Shown here: in pieces, positions 43,064 through 51,757 of the stretch | Layout of the letters: each line of letters starts with the position of its first letter | Position numbering within the stretch: position 1 is the stretch's first letter | NCBI RefSeq assembly: GCF_018332715.1 | Contig: NZ_BOQP01000016.1 | Span: 186,001 to 250,000, forward strand | DNA from: Winogradskya consettensis | GTDB lineage: Bacteria; Actinomycetota; Actinomycetes; Mycobacteriales; Micromonosporaceae | Reading direction: 5' to 3' | Length of the DNA: 64,000 nt | Translations under genes and position numbers: made by a program | Notes under the pieces: model-generated | Database searches by the model: none | What the model was told of the DNA's origin: nothing | Seen by the model: only the letters and a program-made list of their open reading frames with translations

Positions 43064-44115
43064 CCGACGAGCAGCTCGACCGGATGATCGCCGACGCCGA
43101 CCCGTACCGATCGGGGACGGCCGCGGGTCTCGGTGGGGCCGACCGGAGTCTCCTGGAGGAAATCGTGTCCCAGCCCGTTCGTCACCCCTTCCGGGCCCGC
43201 CGCGGTATGGGCAGTGGCCTGGCCGCCGCCGGGGTCGCCGCGGCCGTCCTGGCGGTCGCCGTCGGCGCGGCCCTGCTGAACCGGAACGAGCCGGTCGGCG
43301 AGTACGCCGCCCCCTCGGCCACGTCGACCACCACCGCGGCGGACTTCTCGGCGATGGTGCTCAAGGCCGCCGAACGCAACCCCCGCCTGCTGATCGGCGA
43401 ACCCGGCTGGACGGTGACGAACGTCAACGGCTTCGCCGACGACTCCGGCAGCATCACGTTCACCAACGGTGAGCACGAGCTCGGGATGGACTGGTCCCCG
43501 GCCGAGCTGTACCCCGACTTCTACCAGGACCGCCTCGATGTCAGCGAACCGGTCGAGGTCGAGGTGGCGGGCACGAAGGCCGACATCTTCACGTACAGCA
43601 AGGACGACTTCGCGGTCATGCTGCATCCCCGCGGCACGACGTACGTCGAGATGCGCACCTCATCCGGCTGGACGCGGGCGCAGTTCGAGCAGGTCATCGC
43701 GGACGTGAAACAGGTCGACGTGCAGAGCTGGCTCGCCGCGATGCCCCCGGAGATCGTCACCCCGGACCGGGTGGACACGCGGCTGGCCGAGGTCCTCACC
43801 GGCGTACCGGTCCCGCCGGGCTTCAGCATGACCGACCTCAGCGCCCTCGGCACCAACGACGCCTACCAGTTCGGCGCCCGGGTGACCGGCCGGATCGGCT
43901 GCGGCTGGATCCACGAATGGATCCGCGCGAAGAAGGTGGGCGACCAGGTCTCGCAGCAACGGGCCGCCGCCGCCATGAGCGGCAGTCACCACTGGAAGGT
44001 CCTCAACGACATGAACGCCGAGGGCGACTGGCCCGACATCTTCTGGGAGTACGCCGACCAGCTGGCCGCCGGCAAGATGCCCAAGGGCTACGAGAGCGGC
44101 CTCGGCTGCGAGTAG
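43060..44115 (+). CDS. Single-pass membrane protein, probable anti-sigma partner
   Basis: 351 residues. The short cytosolic N-terminus (MTDEQLDRMIADADPYR) has the look of the conserved start in actinobacterial sigma-partner proteins. One membrane helix follows at about 50-70 (GLAAAGVAAAVLAVAVGAAL), then an external domain of about 275 residues with Trp and acidic clusters and a Cys pair (GRIGCGWIHEW and the C-terminal GLGCE). There is no zinc HxxxCxxC motif. The ATGA overlap with the sigma gene is the main argument for the role. Its extracellular sensor domain is not recognised. Confidence 0.75.
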   Translation: MTDEQLDRMIADADPYRSGTAAGLGGADRSLLEEIVSQPVRHPFRARRGMGSGLAAAGVAAAVLAVAVGAALLNRNEPVGEYAAPSATSTTTAADFSAMVLKAAERNPRLLIGEPGWTVTNVNGFADDSGSITFTNGEHELGMDWSPAELYPDFYQDRLDVSEPVEVEVAGTKADIFTYSKDDFAVMLHPRGTTYVEMRTSSGWTRAQFEQVIADVKQVDVQSWLAAMPPEIVTPDRVDTRLAEVLTGVPVPPGFSMTDLSALGTNDAYQFGARVTGRIGCGWIHEWIRAKKVGDQVSQQRAAAAMSGSHHWKVLNDMNAEGDWPDIFWEYADQLAAGKMPKGYESGLGCE

Positions 44116-44120
44116 GGGGT

Positions 44121-44151
44121 GTGCCAGGGCCCCCTCACGGTGCCCTGGCAC
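44121..44151. terminator. Stem-loop after the anti-sigma gene
   Basis: GTGCCAGGGC (44121-44130) and its exact complement GCCCTGGCAC (44142-44151) form a 10-bp stem with an 11-base loop, 6 bases after the stop at 44115. It ends 16 bases before the ATG of the XRE gene, so it could also be that regulator's operator. Confidence 0.6.
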
Positions 44152-44167
44152 GGCCTACCGTGGGGGT

Positions 44168-44998
44168 ATGAGCGACGCACCGAACCTGCTGGGCGATTTC
44201 CTGCGCGCGCGCCGGGAGCTCGTCACCCCCGATGACGCGGGCATTCCCGTGCTCGGGGTGCGCCGGGTGCCCGGTCTGCGCCGCGAGGAGGTCGCGATGC
44301 TGGCCGGCATCAGCGCCGACTACTACCTGCGCCTGGAGCGTGGCCGTGACCGCAACCCGTCGGTGCAGGTCCTCGAATCCCTGGCCCGGGTCCTGCGCCT
44401 CGACGATCCCATGCGCGTCTACCTGCTGAGCCTCGCCGGTGACAAACCCCGCCACCGCCCCCGCCGTCCCCGCAAGGAGACCGTCCCGCCCAGCACGGCC
44501 AAACTGGTGGCGATGCTCCCGATGCCCGCGTTCGTCGAGGGCCGCTACCTCGACATCCTCGCCGCCAACCCGATGGCCGGGGCCCTCTCACCGCGCCTGG
44601 TCGTCGGCGCCAACCGGCTGCGGGACGTCTTCCTCGACCCCGGCGAGCAGGATCTCTTCTTCCCCCACTGGGAAACGGTCACCTCCGGACTGGTCGCCAG
44701 CTTCCGCGAGGCGGTCGGCACGGACACCGACGACCCCCGCTTCATCGAGCTCGTCGGCGAGCTCTCCCTGGCCAGCCCGCTCTTCCGGCAACTCTGGGCC
44801 CGCCACGACGTCCGACCCCGCGGCGGCGCGGTCGCCGTTCCGTTCCACCACCCCGAGGTCGGCGAGCTCATCCTCAACCGCGAGAAGCTCCACATCGCCG
44901 GCACGGACGGCATGATGCTGGTCGTCTACCACCCCGACGCCGGCACCGACGCCGCCGACAAACTCGCGATCCTCGGCTCGGCGATGCTCAGCCGTTAG
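44168..44998 (+). CDS. XRE-family regulator with MmyB-like ligand-binding domain
   Basis: 276 residues. HTH in residues 5-85 (LRARRELVTP, GLRREEVAMLAGISADYYLR, LERGRDRNPSVQVLESLARV) with the strongly conserved VRRVPGLRREEVA typical of this actinobacterial group. The rest is a PAS-like MmyB ligand-binding domain (MPAFVEGRYLDILAANPMA, HHPEVGELILNREKL). Such regulators usually control a neighbouring oxidoreductase, often after binding a fatty acid or small ligand; no clear target is next to it here. 20 bases further on lies the HxlR remnant. Confidence 0.87.
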   Translation: MSDAPNLLGDFLRARRELVTPDDAGIPVLGVRRVPGLRREEVAMLAGISADYYLRLERGRDRNPSVQVLESLARVLRLDDPMRVYLLSLAGDKPRHRPRRPRKETVPPSTAKLVAMLPMPAFVEGRYLDILAANPMAGALSPRLVVGANRLRDVFLDPGEQDLFFPHWETVTSGLVASFREAVGTDTDDPRFIELVGELSLASPLFRQLWARHDVRPRGGAVAVPFHHPEVGELILNREKLHIAGTDGMMLVVYHPDAGTDAADKLAILGSAMLSR

Positions 44999-45019
44999 CG
45001 TGGACGCCGCGTTCCACGG

Positions 45020-45343
45020 CGGCGTGACCACCATCCACCAGTCGCGCAGGCGCACCGGCACCGCCTCGAAGCGGAACTGGATCACCGTCCGCCCGGACGG
45101 CACGGCGGAGTGGTCGACGCGGCGGTGCATGTCCCACAGGAGCAGCTTCGGGTCGAGGTCCGCGTCGCCGAGGGTGCCCATCCAGCGGGTGCCCCAGACG
45201 CCGAGCGCCATCACGATCGGCTCCAGCTCGCGACCGGCGGGCGTCAGCAGATAGTGAACCTCCGAGCCGGCCGGACGGCGGATCACCACACCGGCCGTGG
45301 CCAGCTTGGCCACCGGGCAGAACTGCTGGTAGGTCACTCCCAT
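45020..45343 (-). pseudogene. HxlR-type regulator lacking its DNA-binding core and C-terminus
   Basis: The frame starts MGVTYQQFCPVAKLATAGVV. Intact HxlR relatives have, between QFCPVAK and the AGVV-R-R segment, about 50 residues that form the winged helix (an E-R-W-T-L-L-V-R-E region and the recognition helix). Here that part is missing in frame. The later part is well conserved (LTPAGRELEPIVMALGVWGT, then LLLWDMHRRVD and TVIQFRF) up to DWWMVVTPP, after which similarity stops and the frame runs antisense into the XRE gene. It cannot bind DNA as a normal HxlR protein. The comparison is from memory of the family. Confidence 0.7.
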
Positions 45344-45432
45344 ACCGAGCACGGTAGGCGCGCCACCCGATCGGGGGCCAGTACACATCCTGTACTGGAG
45401 GGCTCGTCCGGGTGACTCCTACCGTCAGGCTC

Positions 45433-46008
45433 ATGACGACGGTGTGGGCACTCGGCGACTATCCATCGGTGGCGGGCGAGGTGATCCCGGCTCTCGGCCC
45501 GGTCCTCGTCGAGGCGTGCGGCGCCGGCCCGGGAATGCGGGTGCTGGACGTGGCAGCCGGCTCAGGTAACGCGGCGATCCCGGCGGCATTTACCGGTGCG
45601 GAGGTCACCGCCTCGGACGTGACACCGGAACTGCTGGACGCAGGGGCGAAGGAGGCGGCCCGGCGTGGGGTCCGGGTGCGCTGGGAGGAGGGGGACGCGC
45701 AGGCGCTGCAACCGCCCCCGCTGTGGGGCGACCCGGCCCACGTGACGGACCTGCTCGGCGCCGGCGTCACGGAGATCGACGCGCGGCGGCAGACCCTGCG
45801 GGTGAACGCATTCGCCACCCCGGAATCCTTCCGGGACTTCTTCAAGGCACGGTACGGCCCCACGGTCGCCACCTACCGCCGCATCGCCGGCAACCCGGAG
45901 CGGGTAGCCGCACTGGACCGGGACCTCGCCGGCCTCGCCCGCAGCCACGACCTCGGCGGCGGCGCCATGGACTGGGAATACCTGCTCCTGACCGCCACGG
46001 CCCGGTGA
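45433..46008 (+). pseudogene. Class I methyltransferase with an internal in-frame deletion
   Basis: 191 codons from ATG 45433 (MTTVWALGDYPSVAGEVIP). Relatives I know are about 265-275 residues. The SAM motif I is present (VLDVAAGSGNAAIPAA), and the C-terminal part is well conserved (RRQTLRVNAFATPESFRDFF, then YGPTVATYRRIA and MDWEYLLL). Between GDAQAL and QPPPLWGDP about 75 residues are absent, including the rest of the SAM-binding core. The frame is kept, so a protein may still be made, but it is unlikely to be active. It is divergent from the HxlR remnant. Confidence 0.7.
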
Positions 46009-46012
46009 CGGA

Positions 46013-46771
46013 TCAGGCGCGCAGGACCTTGCAGCCGGCTGTGGCCAGGGCCTCGGCGTCGGCTGGGGGGAGGCGGGTGTCGGTGAGGAGGATGTCGACC
46101 TGGGCCAAGGTGCAGACCGGGGCGAGGGCGACGTGGCCGATCTTGGAGGCGTCGGCGAGGACGATGACGCGTTTGGCGCGCTGGACGAGGACCCGGTTGA
46201 CGCGGGAGCCGGCGGGGTCGTAGTTGGTGCAGCCGGCTCGGGCGTCGACGCCGTCGACGCCGACGATGGCGACGTCGAGGTTGTATTCGGCGAGGAAGGT
46301 TTCGGCGCTGGGGCCGATGACCTCCTGGCTGCTCGGGCGGACCTCCCCGCCGGCGGCGAAGACGCGCAGGCCGGGGTTGGCGAGCAGGTCGGTGGCGACG
46401 TTGAGGGCGTTGGTGACGATGGTGAGCCCCTGGCGGTCGAGCAGCCCGCGGGCGAACTCGGTGACCGTGGTGCCGCCGGTCATGCCGATGACGCGGGCGC
46501 CGTCGACGAATTCGAGGGCGCGCTGGGCGATGCGGCGTTTCTCGGCGAGGTCCTGGGCTGATTTGAGGCTCAGCGGCAGGTCGTAGAACGAGTCGTGGGG
46601 GCGGACGCCGCCGTGCGTGCGCGTGACGAGGCGTTTGCGTTGCAGGGAGTCGATGTCGCGGCGGATCGTGGCCAGGGAGACGTCGAACTCCTCGGCGAGG
46701 GTGGCGACCTCGACCTCGCCGGAGTCGACCACGCGGGCCACGATCGCGTTGAGCCGCTGCGCACGTTGCAT
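46013..46771 (-). CDS. DeoR family repressor of the sugar ABC/AgaS operon
   Basis: 252 residues. DeoR HTH at the N-terminus (VEVATLAEEFDVSLATIRRD, LVTRTHGGVRPHDSF), then the DeoRC phosphosugar sensor (GMTGGTTVTEFARGL, NALNVATDLLA, AGGEVRPSSQEVIGP, VGVDGVDARAGCTNYDP). It is divergent from the ABC transporter operon, with two TTGCGCAA sites between. It is most likely the operon repressor, released by a phosphorylated amino sugar; that ligand is inferred from the AgaS gene. Confidence 0.9.
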   Translation of the reverse strand: MQRAQRLNAIVARVVDSGEVEVATLAEEFDVSLATIRRDIDSLQRKRLVTRTHGGVRPHDSFYDLPLSLKSAQDLAEKRRIAQRALEFVDGARVIGMTGGTTVTEFARGLLDRQGLTIVTNALNVATDLLANPGLRVFAAGGEVRPSSQEVIGPSAETFLAEYNLDVAIVGVDGVDARAGCTNYDPAGSRVNRVLVQRAKRVIVLADASKIGHVALAPVCTLAQVDILLTDTRLPPADAEALATAGCKVLRA

Positions 46772-46799
46772 GCCGAGACTTTACGAACACGCGACACGA

Positions 46800-46860
46800 T
46801 TGCGCAAACGCGCAGTTTTACGGGAGCTGGGTGATTGCTTGCGCAACATCTTTGTAAAAC
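46800..46860. promoter_or_regulatory. Putative DeoR operator: two TTGCGCAA palindromes
   Basis: The 8-bp palindrome TTGCGCAA occurs at 46800-46807 and 46839-46846. Each is followed by one arm of a 7-bp inverted repeat, GTTTTAC (46814-46820) and GTAAAAC (46854-46860). They lie between the DeoR start (46771) and the ABC operon. A TTGACA hexamer at 46865 could be a -35 element, though I see no good -10. Confidence 0.6.
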
Positions 46861-46961
46861 AGGCTTGACATGGGACTTTGAGCAGCCGCAGGGTGTGTCG
46901 GACGAGCAACCAGCGTGCGTGAGAAGTGAGCGAACACGCACAAGCGAAAGTAGGTCGCCGC

Positions 46962-48290
46962 ATGGCACTGCCCCGGTTGATGACAATCCCGACCGCCGCC
47001 CTGGGGGTTGCCGGCCTGCTGGCCGCGTGCGGCGGGAACGGCTCGGACACCAAGACGCCCACCGCGGGCCCGACCACCGGCGTGACCATCTCGGTCGTGC
47101 TCGCCACCGATCCGCCGCCGCAGGCCGCGCTCGACGCGTTCACGAAGCAGACCGGGATCACGGTCAAGTGGACGAACGTCGACTGGGACAGCCTGCAGAC
47201 GAAGATCACCGCGGCGGTGACCGCCAAGACGTACTTCGCGGACGCGACCGACGTCGACTGGTCCCGGGTCGGCCAGCTGTCGAAGCTCAACGCGTTCTAC
47301 CCGATGGACGAGCTGATGGACACCAAGTCCCTCGAGGCGGACATGCCGCAGCTGACGTCGTTCACGGCGGGCGGGCACGTGGTCGGCGTACCCTATGACG
47401 CCTCTTTCAGCGTGACCACCGTGAACAAGAAGATGTTCACACAGGCCGGGGTGGCATTGCCGAAGACGCTGGACGAGTACACGGCGGCCCTGAAGACGCT
47501 GAAGAGCAAGGGGACCGTGCAGTACCCGCTGAACATCCCGTTCGCTGCGGCGGAGGGCCTGTCGACGTACTGGTACCAGACGACCGCCGCCTTCGGGGGC
47601 ACCGTGCTGGACGACAAGTACAAGCCGGCGTTCACCGACCCCGCCTCGCCCGGTTACAAGGCCGCCGCGTGGATGGTCGACGCGATGAAGCAGGGCCTGG
47701 TGCCGCCGGGCAACATCAACGTGACCGACACCCAGGGCCAGCAGACGCTGATGGCCAAGGGGCAGGTCGCCAGCGTGTTCAGCGACTACTCGGGCATGGT
47801 CGGCAGCCTCTACAACGTGCCGAAGTCGTCCACCGTGGCCAATCAGGTCGCCTACCTGCCGACACCCGGCGTGACCGGCCCGGGAAAGAACAACTCCAAC
47901 CCGGACGGTATCGGCGTGCCGCGCACGGCCAAGTACGCGCAGGCCGCGGCCCTGTTCATCAAGTGGTTCACCGACGCCGACAACCAGGCCGACTTCGCCG
48001 GTCTCAGCGGACCGGACAAGGCGATGCCCGGGTACGCGCTGCCGTCGCACGTCTCGGCCGTGCAGAAGCTCGCCGACAAGGGCAGCCTGATCGGCGGCAA
48101 GGACCTGGCGACCATGCTGCAGACCTCGTCGCAGCCGATCTTCCCGGGCGGCGCGCCCTCCTGGTACCCGCAGTTCTCGCAGGCCGTCTACACCAACCTG
48201 CACTCGGCGGCGACCGGCTCGGTGACCGTCGAGCAGGCCCTGAAGAAGATCGGCGACACGGCCGACCAGCTCTCGGCGAGCGGTTCATGA
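46962..48290 (+). CDS. Sugar ABC transporter substrate-binding lipoprotein
   Basis: 442 residues from ATG 46962; GTG 46926 adds 12 residues. Lipoprotein signal with lipobox LAAC (Cys23) and a Gly/Ser/Thr tether. The mature part is a family 1 solute-binding protein (TISVVLATDPPPQAALDAFT, TGITVKWTNVDWDSLQTKI, GGHVVGVPYDASFSVTTVNK). It captures a carbohydrate outside the membrane for the two permeases that follow. No ATPase gene is in the operon, so it likely shares an MsiK-type ATPase encoded elsewhere. ATGA overlap with the next gene. Confidence 0.9.
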   Translation: MALPRLMTIPTAALGVAGLLAACGGNGSDTKTPTAGPTTGVTISVVLATDPPPQAALDAFTKQTGITVKWTNVDWDSLQTKITAAVTAKTYFADATDVDWSRVGQLSKLNAFYPMDELMDTKSLEADMPQLTSFTAGGHVVGVPYDASFSVTTVNKKMFTQAGVALPKTLDEYTAALKTLKSKGTVQYPLNIPFAAAEGLSTYWYQTTAAFGGTVLDDKYKPAFTDPASPGYKAAAWMVDAMKQGLVPPGNINVTDTQGQQTLMAKGQVASVFSDYSGMVGSLYNVPKSSTVANQVAYLPTPGVTGPGKNNSNPDGIGVPRTAKYAQAAALFIKWFTDADNQADFAGLSGPDKAMPGYALPSHVSAVQKLADKGSLIGGKDLATMLQTSSQPIFPGGAPSWYPQFSQAVYTNLHSAATGSVTVEQALKKIGDTADQLSASGS

Positions 48291-49183
48291 CCGCAGGCAC
48301 CGTGGCCGCCCGTCGCCGCCGGCCCGACCTGCTGCCGTACCTCCTGGTTGCCCCGCTCGCCCTCGTGATTGTCGGGCTGGCCGTCGTGCCGGCGGTGTAC
48401 TCGCTGGTCCAGGCGTTCTTCCGGGTGCAGCCCCTCGACCCGCCGACCCGGTTCAACGGGTTCGACAACTTCCGGTCGCTGGCTCACAACTCGGCGGTGC
48501 TCGGCAGCCTGGGCAACACCATCGCGTACACCGTGATAGGCATGGCCCTGACGACCGTGCTCGGCATCGGCATGGCGCTCGCGTTGCAGCAGCGGTTCCG
48601 CGGCCGGTCCATCGTGATCGCCGTGCTGATCCTGCCGTGGGCGCTGCCGGGCGTGGTCGAGGGCATCGTCTGGAGCGGCATCTGGGACGCCAACGTGGGC
48701 CTTTTCAACAGCGCCCTGACGTCGTTTCACCTGGTCGACCAGTATCAGGTCTTCCTCGGCAGCAACCGCTGGCTGACCATCCTGCTCATCGAGATCGTGC
48801 AGGTCTGGCAGATCACCCCGCTCTCGGCACTGCTGGTGCTGGCCGCGCTGCAGAACATCCCGGACGAGTTGTACGAGGCGTCCGCGCTGGACGGCTGCTC
48901 GGCGTGGAGCCGCTTCGTGCGGATCACGCTGCCACTGGCCCGTCCGGGCATCGCGGTCGCCATGGTCCAGGCGCTGATCCTGACGCTCAACGTCTTCGAC
49001 CAGCCGTACGTGCTGAACGGGGCGGCCGAGACCGGGGCGTCGCTGACGATGCAGACCTACTTCATCAGTTTCCAGAACCTGGACTTCGGCGCCGGGTACG
49101 CGTTGTCGTTGCTGATCACGCTCGCCACGCTGCTGCTCTCCTGGGTCGTGGTGCGGCTGGTCTACCGGAAGGTGGAGTTCTGA
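48287..49183 (+). CDS. Sugar ABC transporter permease, MalF-like
   Basis: 298 residues from ATG 48287 (overlaps the previous stop). Six membrane helices, beginning LLPYLLVAPLALVIVGLAVV. The EAA loop (ELYEASALDGCSAWSRFVRI, TLPLARPGIAVAMV) docks on the shared ATPase. The stop overlaps the next start (TGATG). Confidence 0.9.
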   Translation: MTAGTVAARRRRPDLLPYLLVAPLALVIVGLAVVPAVYSLVQAFFRVQPLDPPTRFNGFDNFRSLAHNSAVLGSLGNTIAYTVIGMALTTVLGIGMALALQQRFRGRSIVIAVLILPWALPGVVEGIVWSGIWDANVGLFNSALTSFHLVDQYQVFLGSNRWLTILLIEIVQVWQITPLSALLVLAALQNIPDELYEASALDGCSAWSRFVRITLPLARPGIAVAMVQALILTLNVFDQPYVLNGAAETGASLTMQTYFISFQNLDFGAGYALSLLITLATLLLSWVVVRLVYRKVEF

Positions 49184-50034
49184 TGGCCCGGCGAGCTCTG
49201 ATGACCAGCCGGCATCCCGTGCGCTGGTTCGGCGTGGCGTTCATCCTGCTGTGGTCGCTGTTCCCGCTCTACTGGGTGGTGAACGTCAGCTTCCAGACCG
49301 ACGCCGAGGTGGGCAGCAAACCGGCCCACTACCTGCCACCGCACCCGACCCTCGCCAATTACAAGGCGCTGCTGTCCGGTGCCGGTGACATTCCGGACCA
49401 GGTGCGGCAGGGTACGTTCAACATCGTCGTCGAGTGCACGGTGTCGACGGTGATCACGGTGGTGGTGGCGACGCTGGCGGCCTACGCGTTCGCCCGCATG
49501 ACGTTCCGGGGACGCGATCTGCTGTTCTACGGCGTGCTCGCGACCATGGCGCTGCCTGCCTACGCCACCCTGATCCCGCTCTACCGGCTGATGAGCACCG
49601 CCGGGCTCGTCAACACGTACACCGGCATCATCCTGGTCTATGTCTCCGGATTCCTGCCGCTGGCCACCTGGATCATGCACAACTACATGGTGTCCCTGCC
49701 CGTGGCGCTGGAGGAGGCCGCGAGCGTCGACGGGGCGAGCCGCATGCAGGTGCTGACCCGGATCGTGCTCCCACTGGCGATGCCCGGCGTCGTGTCCACC
49801 GCGATCATCACGTTCCTGTTCGCGTGGGGCCAGTTCCTGTTCCCACTGGTGCTGTCCAGCGACATCTCGACGCAGCCCCTCACTGTCGTCATCACCGCGC
49901 TGCAGGGCCGGCACGAGGTTCCGTACGCGCTCCTGAGCGCTGCCGGGGTACTCGCCATCACCGTGCCCGCCGCCATCGCGGTCGCCCTCAACCGTTACGT
50001 CGTCAACGGCCTGCTGGCCGGGAGTGTGAAATGA
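49183..50034 (+). CDS. Sugar ABC transporter permease, MalG-like
   Basis: 283 residues. Six membrane helices; the EAA loop reads ALEEAASVDGASRMQVLTRI, VLPLAMPGVVSTAIITFLFA, and NVSFQTDAEV follows helix 1 as in MalG. It forms the membrane channel with the preceding permease. ATGA overlap with the isomerase gene at 50031. Confidence 0.9.
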   Translation: MARRALMTSRHPVRWFGVAFILLWSLFPLYWVVNVSFQTDAEVGSKPAHYLPPHPTLANYKALLSGAGDIPDQVRQGTFNIVVECTVSTVITVVVATLAAYAFARMTFRGRDLLFYGVLATMALPAYATLIPLYRLMSTAGLVNTYTGIILVYVSGFLPLATWIMHNYMVSLPVALEEAASVDGASRMQVLTRIVLPLAMPGVVSTAIITFLFAWGQFLFPLVLSSDISTQPLTVVITALQGRHEVPYALLSAAGVLAITVPAAIAVALNRYVVNGLLAGSVK

Positions 50035-51095
50035 CATCGAATCTCATCGAGCCCGCCACCGCCCGGGAGATCGCGCAGCAGCCCGCCCTGTGGCAGGACG
50101 TCGCCCGGCACGTCACCGAGCGCCGCCCGACCACGAGTGCGTTCCTCGACCCGATCCTGAGCGACCCCCGGGCCCGGATCATCCTCACCGGCGCGGGCAC
50201 CTCCGCGTTCATCGGCCAGGTGCTGGCCACCCACCTGGAACACACCCTCGGCCGCCGGGTCGAGGCGATCGCCACCACGGACCTCGTCGCCGCACCCTGC
50301 GACTACCTGAGCGGCGACGCCCCCACCCTGCTGGTGTCCTTCGCGCGCTCCGGTGACAGCCCGGAGAGCGTCGCGGCGGCCGACCTCGCCGACCGCTTCC
50401 TGGAGGACCCGTACCACCTGATCATCACCTGCAACGCCGACGGCGCGCTCGCCACCGCACGCGCCGGGAAGCCGGGCTCGCTGGTGCTGACCATGCCGTC
50501 CGCCTCGAACGACACCGGCTTCGCGATGACGTCGAGCTTCACCTGCATGCTGCTGACGGCCCGGCTCACGCTGGGAGCGCCGGTCTCTTCGGCAGTTCTG
50601 GACGGGCTGGTCGACGCTGCTTCCCGGGCGCTCGAGGAGACTCCCACGTGGGCGGGCGAGCTGGCCCGGCGCGGCTTCGACCGGATCGTGCACCTGGGCA
50701 GCGGTGCGCTGCAGGGCATGGCCCGCGAGGCCGCGCTGAAGATGCTCGAGCTCACTGCCGGGCAGGTGGGTACGTGGTTCGACTCGCCGCTCGGCTTCCG
50801 GCACGGCCCGAAATCGGTGCTCACCGACCGTACGCTCATCGTGGTCCACACCTCGGGCGACCCGTACACGAGGCAGTACGACGACGACATCATCGCCGAG
50901 CTGGCCGGGCACGAGGTGGTCGTCCTGTCTGCCTTGCCGGACGGCGACGACACCCTGCGGGCCCTCGCCTACGCGGTCCCGTGCCAGATCATGGCGCTGG
51001 AGTTCTCCCTCGCCCTCGGCCTCACCCCGGACAACCCGTTCCCCCAGGGCCAGGTCACCCGCGTCGTCTCCGGAGTGCGCATCCACCCCGTCTAA
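50031..51095 (+). CDS. agaS: SIS-domain amino-sugar isomerase/deaminase, AgaS-like
   Basis: 354 residues with two SIS domains. The first has RIILTGAGTSAFIGQVLATH and LLVSFARSGDSPESVAAADL; the second has IVHLGSGALQGMAREAALKM and the catalytic-loop stretch WFDSPLGFRHGPKSVL. AgaS-type enzymes deaminate/isomerise galactosamine-6-phosphate or similar amino-sugar phosphates in the cytosol. As last gene of the operon it suggests that the transporter imports an amino sugar. It is followed convergently by a membrane-protein gene. Confidence 0.87.
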   Translation: MTSNLIEPATAREIAQQPALWQDVARHVTERRPTTSAFLDPILSDPRARIILTGAGTSAFIGQVLATHLEHTLGRRVEAIATTDLVAAPCDYLSGDAPTLLVSFARSGDSPESVAAADLADRFLEDPYHLIITCNADGALATARAGKPGSLVLTMPSASNDTGFAMTSSFTCMLLTARLTLGAPVSSAVLDGLVDAASRALEETPTWAGELARRGFDRIVHLGSGALQGMAREAALKMLELTAGQVGTWFDSPLGFRHGPKSVLTDRTLIVVHTSGDPYTRQYDDDIIAELAGHEVVVLSALPDGDDTLRALAYAVPCQIMALEFSLALGLTPDNPFPQGQVTRVVSGVRIHPV

Positions 51096-51757
51096 CGAAA
51101 CGCCAGGGACAACTGGTCGATCAGCTCGGTGCTGGTCGACCAGTCGTCCCGCGCACCGAACGCCACCCGGTCGGCCAGTGGCGCGTCGGGGGCTGCGCGC
51201 CGCGACCCGACGTAGGCGACGAGCTCAGCCACACTCTCCTGCCCGGCCGGGGTGAGCACCCGCGGGGCCACCCAGTCCCGGACCAGGGGCAGCGACAGCA
51301 GCAACATCGCGGCCACCACGAAGAACGCCACCGGCGGCGCCCAGTCGGGAGCGCCGCCCAGGGCCAGCACGACCGGCAGCACCGCCACACCGAAGAACGC
51401 GGCCCCGCCCACCACGAGCAGGCGCGGAACCGACCGCTCCGCACGCCACAGGCCCGCCTCCCAGGTCCTCCGCGTCGCCGCCCGCAGCAGCACTCCGGAG
51501 GTCCTGGTGTGCTGACCGGGCCGGAGCAGCAACGATTTCTGGCCGCCGGGCAGCAGCGCACCCAGCACAGCAGTCGCAGCCTCACCGGCGGCGGGCACCT
51601 CGCCCACCTCCACCAGCACCCCGCCGTCCGCGTGGCCCAACGTCAGCACCCCGTGCTCCGCGAGCTCCACCAGCTGCGCCAGCAATGGCCGCTGAGTGCC
51701 ACCGAGCGGATACCCGGCAATCTCAGCAAGCCATTCGTCAGCAATGCGGTCACGCAT
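51092..51757 (-). CDS. Membrane protein of unknown function
   Basis: 221 residues. The N-terminal 110 residues look like a soluble GPP34- or TIGR04222-like segment (ADEWLAEIAGYPLGGTQRPL, LVELAEHGVLTLG, LGALLPGGQKSLLLRPG). Two membrane helices follow at about 110-155 (LLVVGGAAFFGVAVLPVVLA, APPVAFFVVAAMLLLSLPLV). The tail is soluble (TPAGQESVAELVAYVGSRR). The stop overlaps the agaS stop by 4 bases. The family is uncertain. Confidence 0.65.
   Translation of the reverse strand: MRDRIADEWLAEIAGYPLGGTQRPLLAQLVELAEHGVLTLGHADGGVLVEVGEVPAAGEAATAVLGALLPGGQKSLLLRPGQHTRTSGVLLRAATRRTWEAGLWRAERSVPRLLVVGGAAFFGVAVLPVVLALGGAPDWAPPVAFFVVAAMLLLSLPLVRDWVAPRVLTPAGQESVAELVAYVGSRRAAPDAPLADRVAFGARDDWSTSTELIDQLSLAFR

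Noticed and set aside
45412..45432. GTG 45412 as start of the methyltransferase frame
   Set aside because: Relatives begin at the MTTVWALGDY stretch, so ATG 45433 is preferred.
46865..46900. TTGACA as a full sigma-70-type promoter of the ABC operon
   Set aside because: No acceptable -10 hexamer lies 16-18 bases downstream, so only a tentative -35 is noted.
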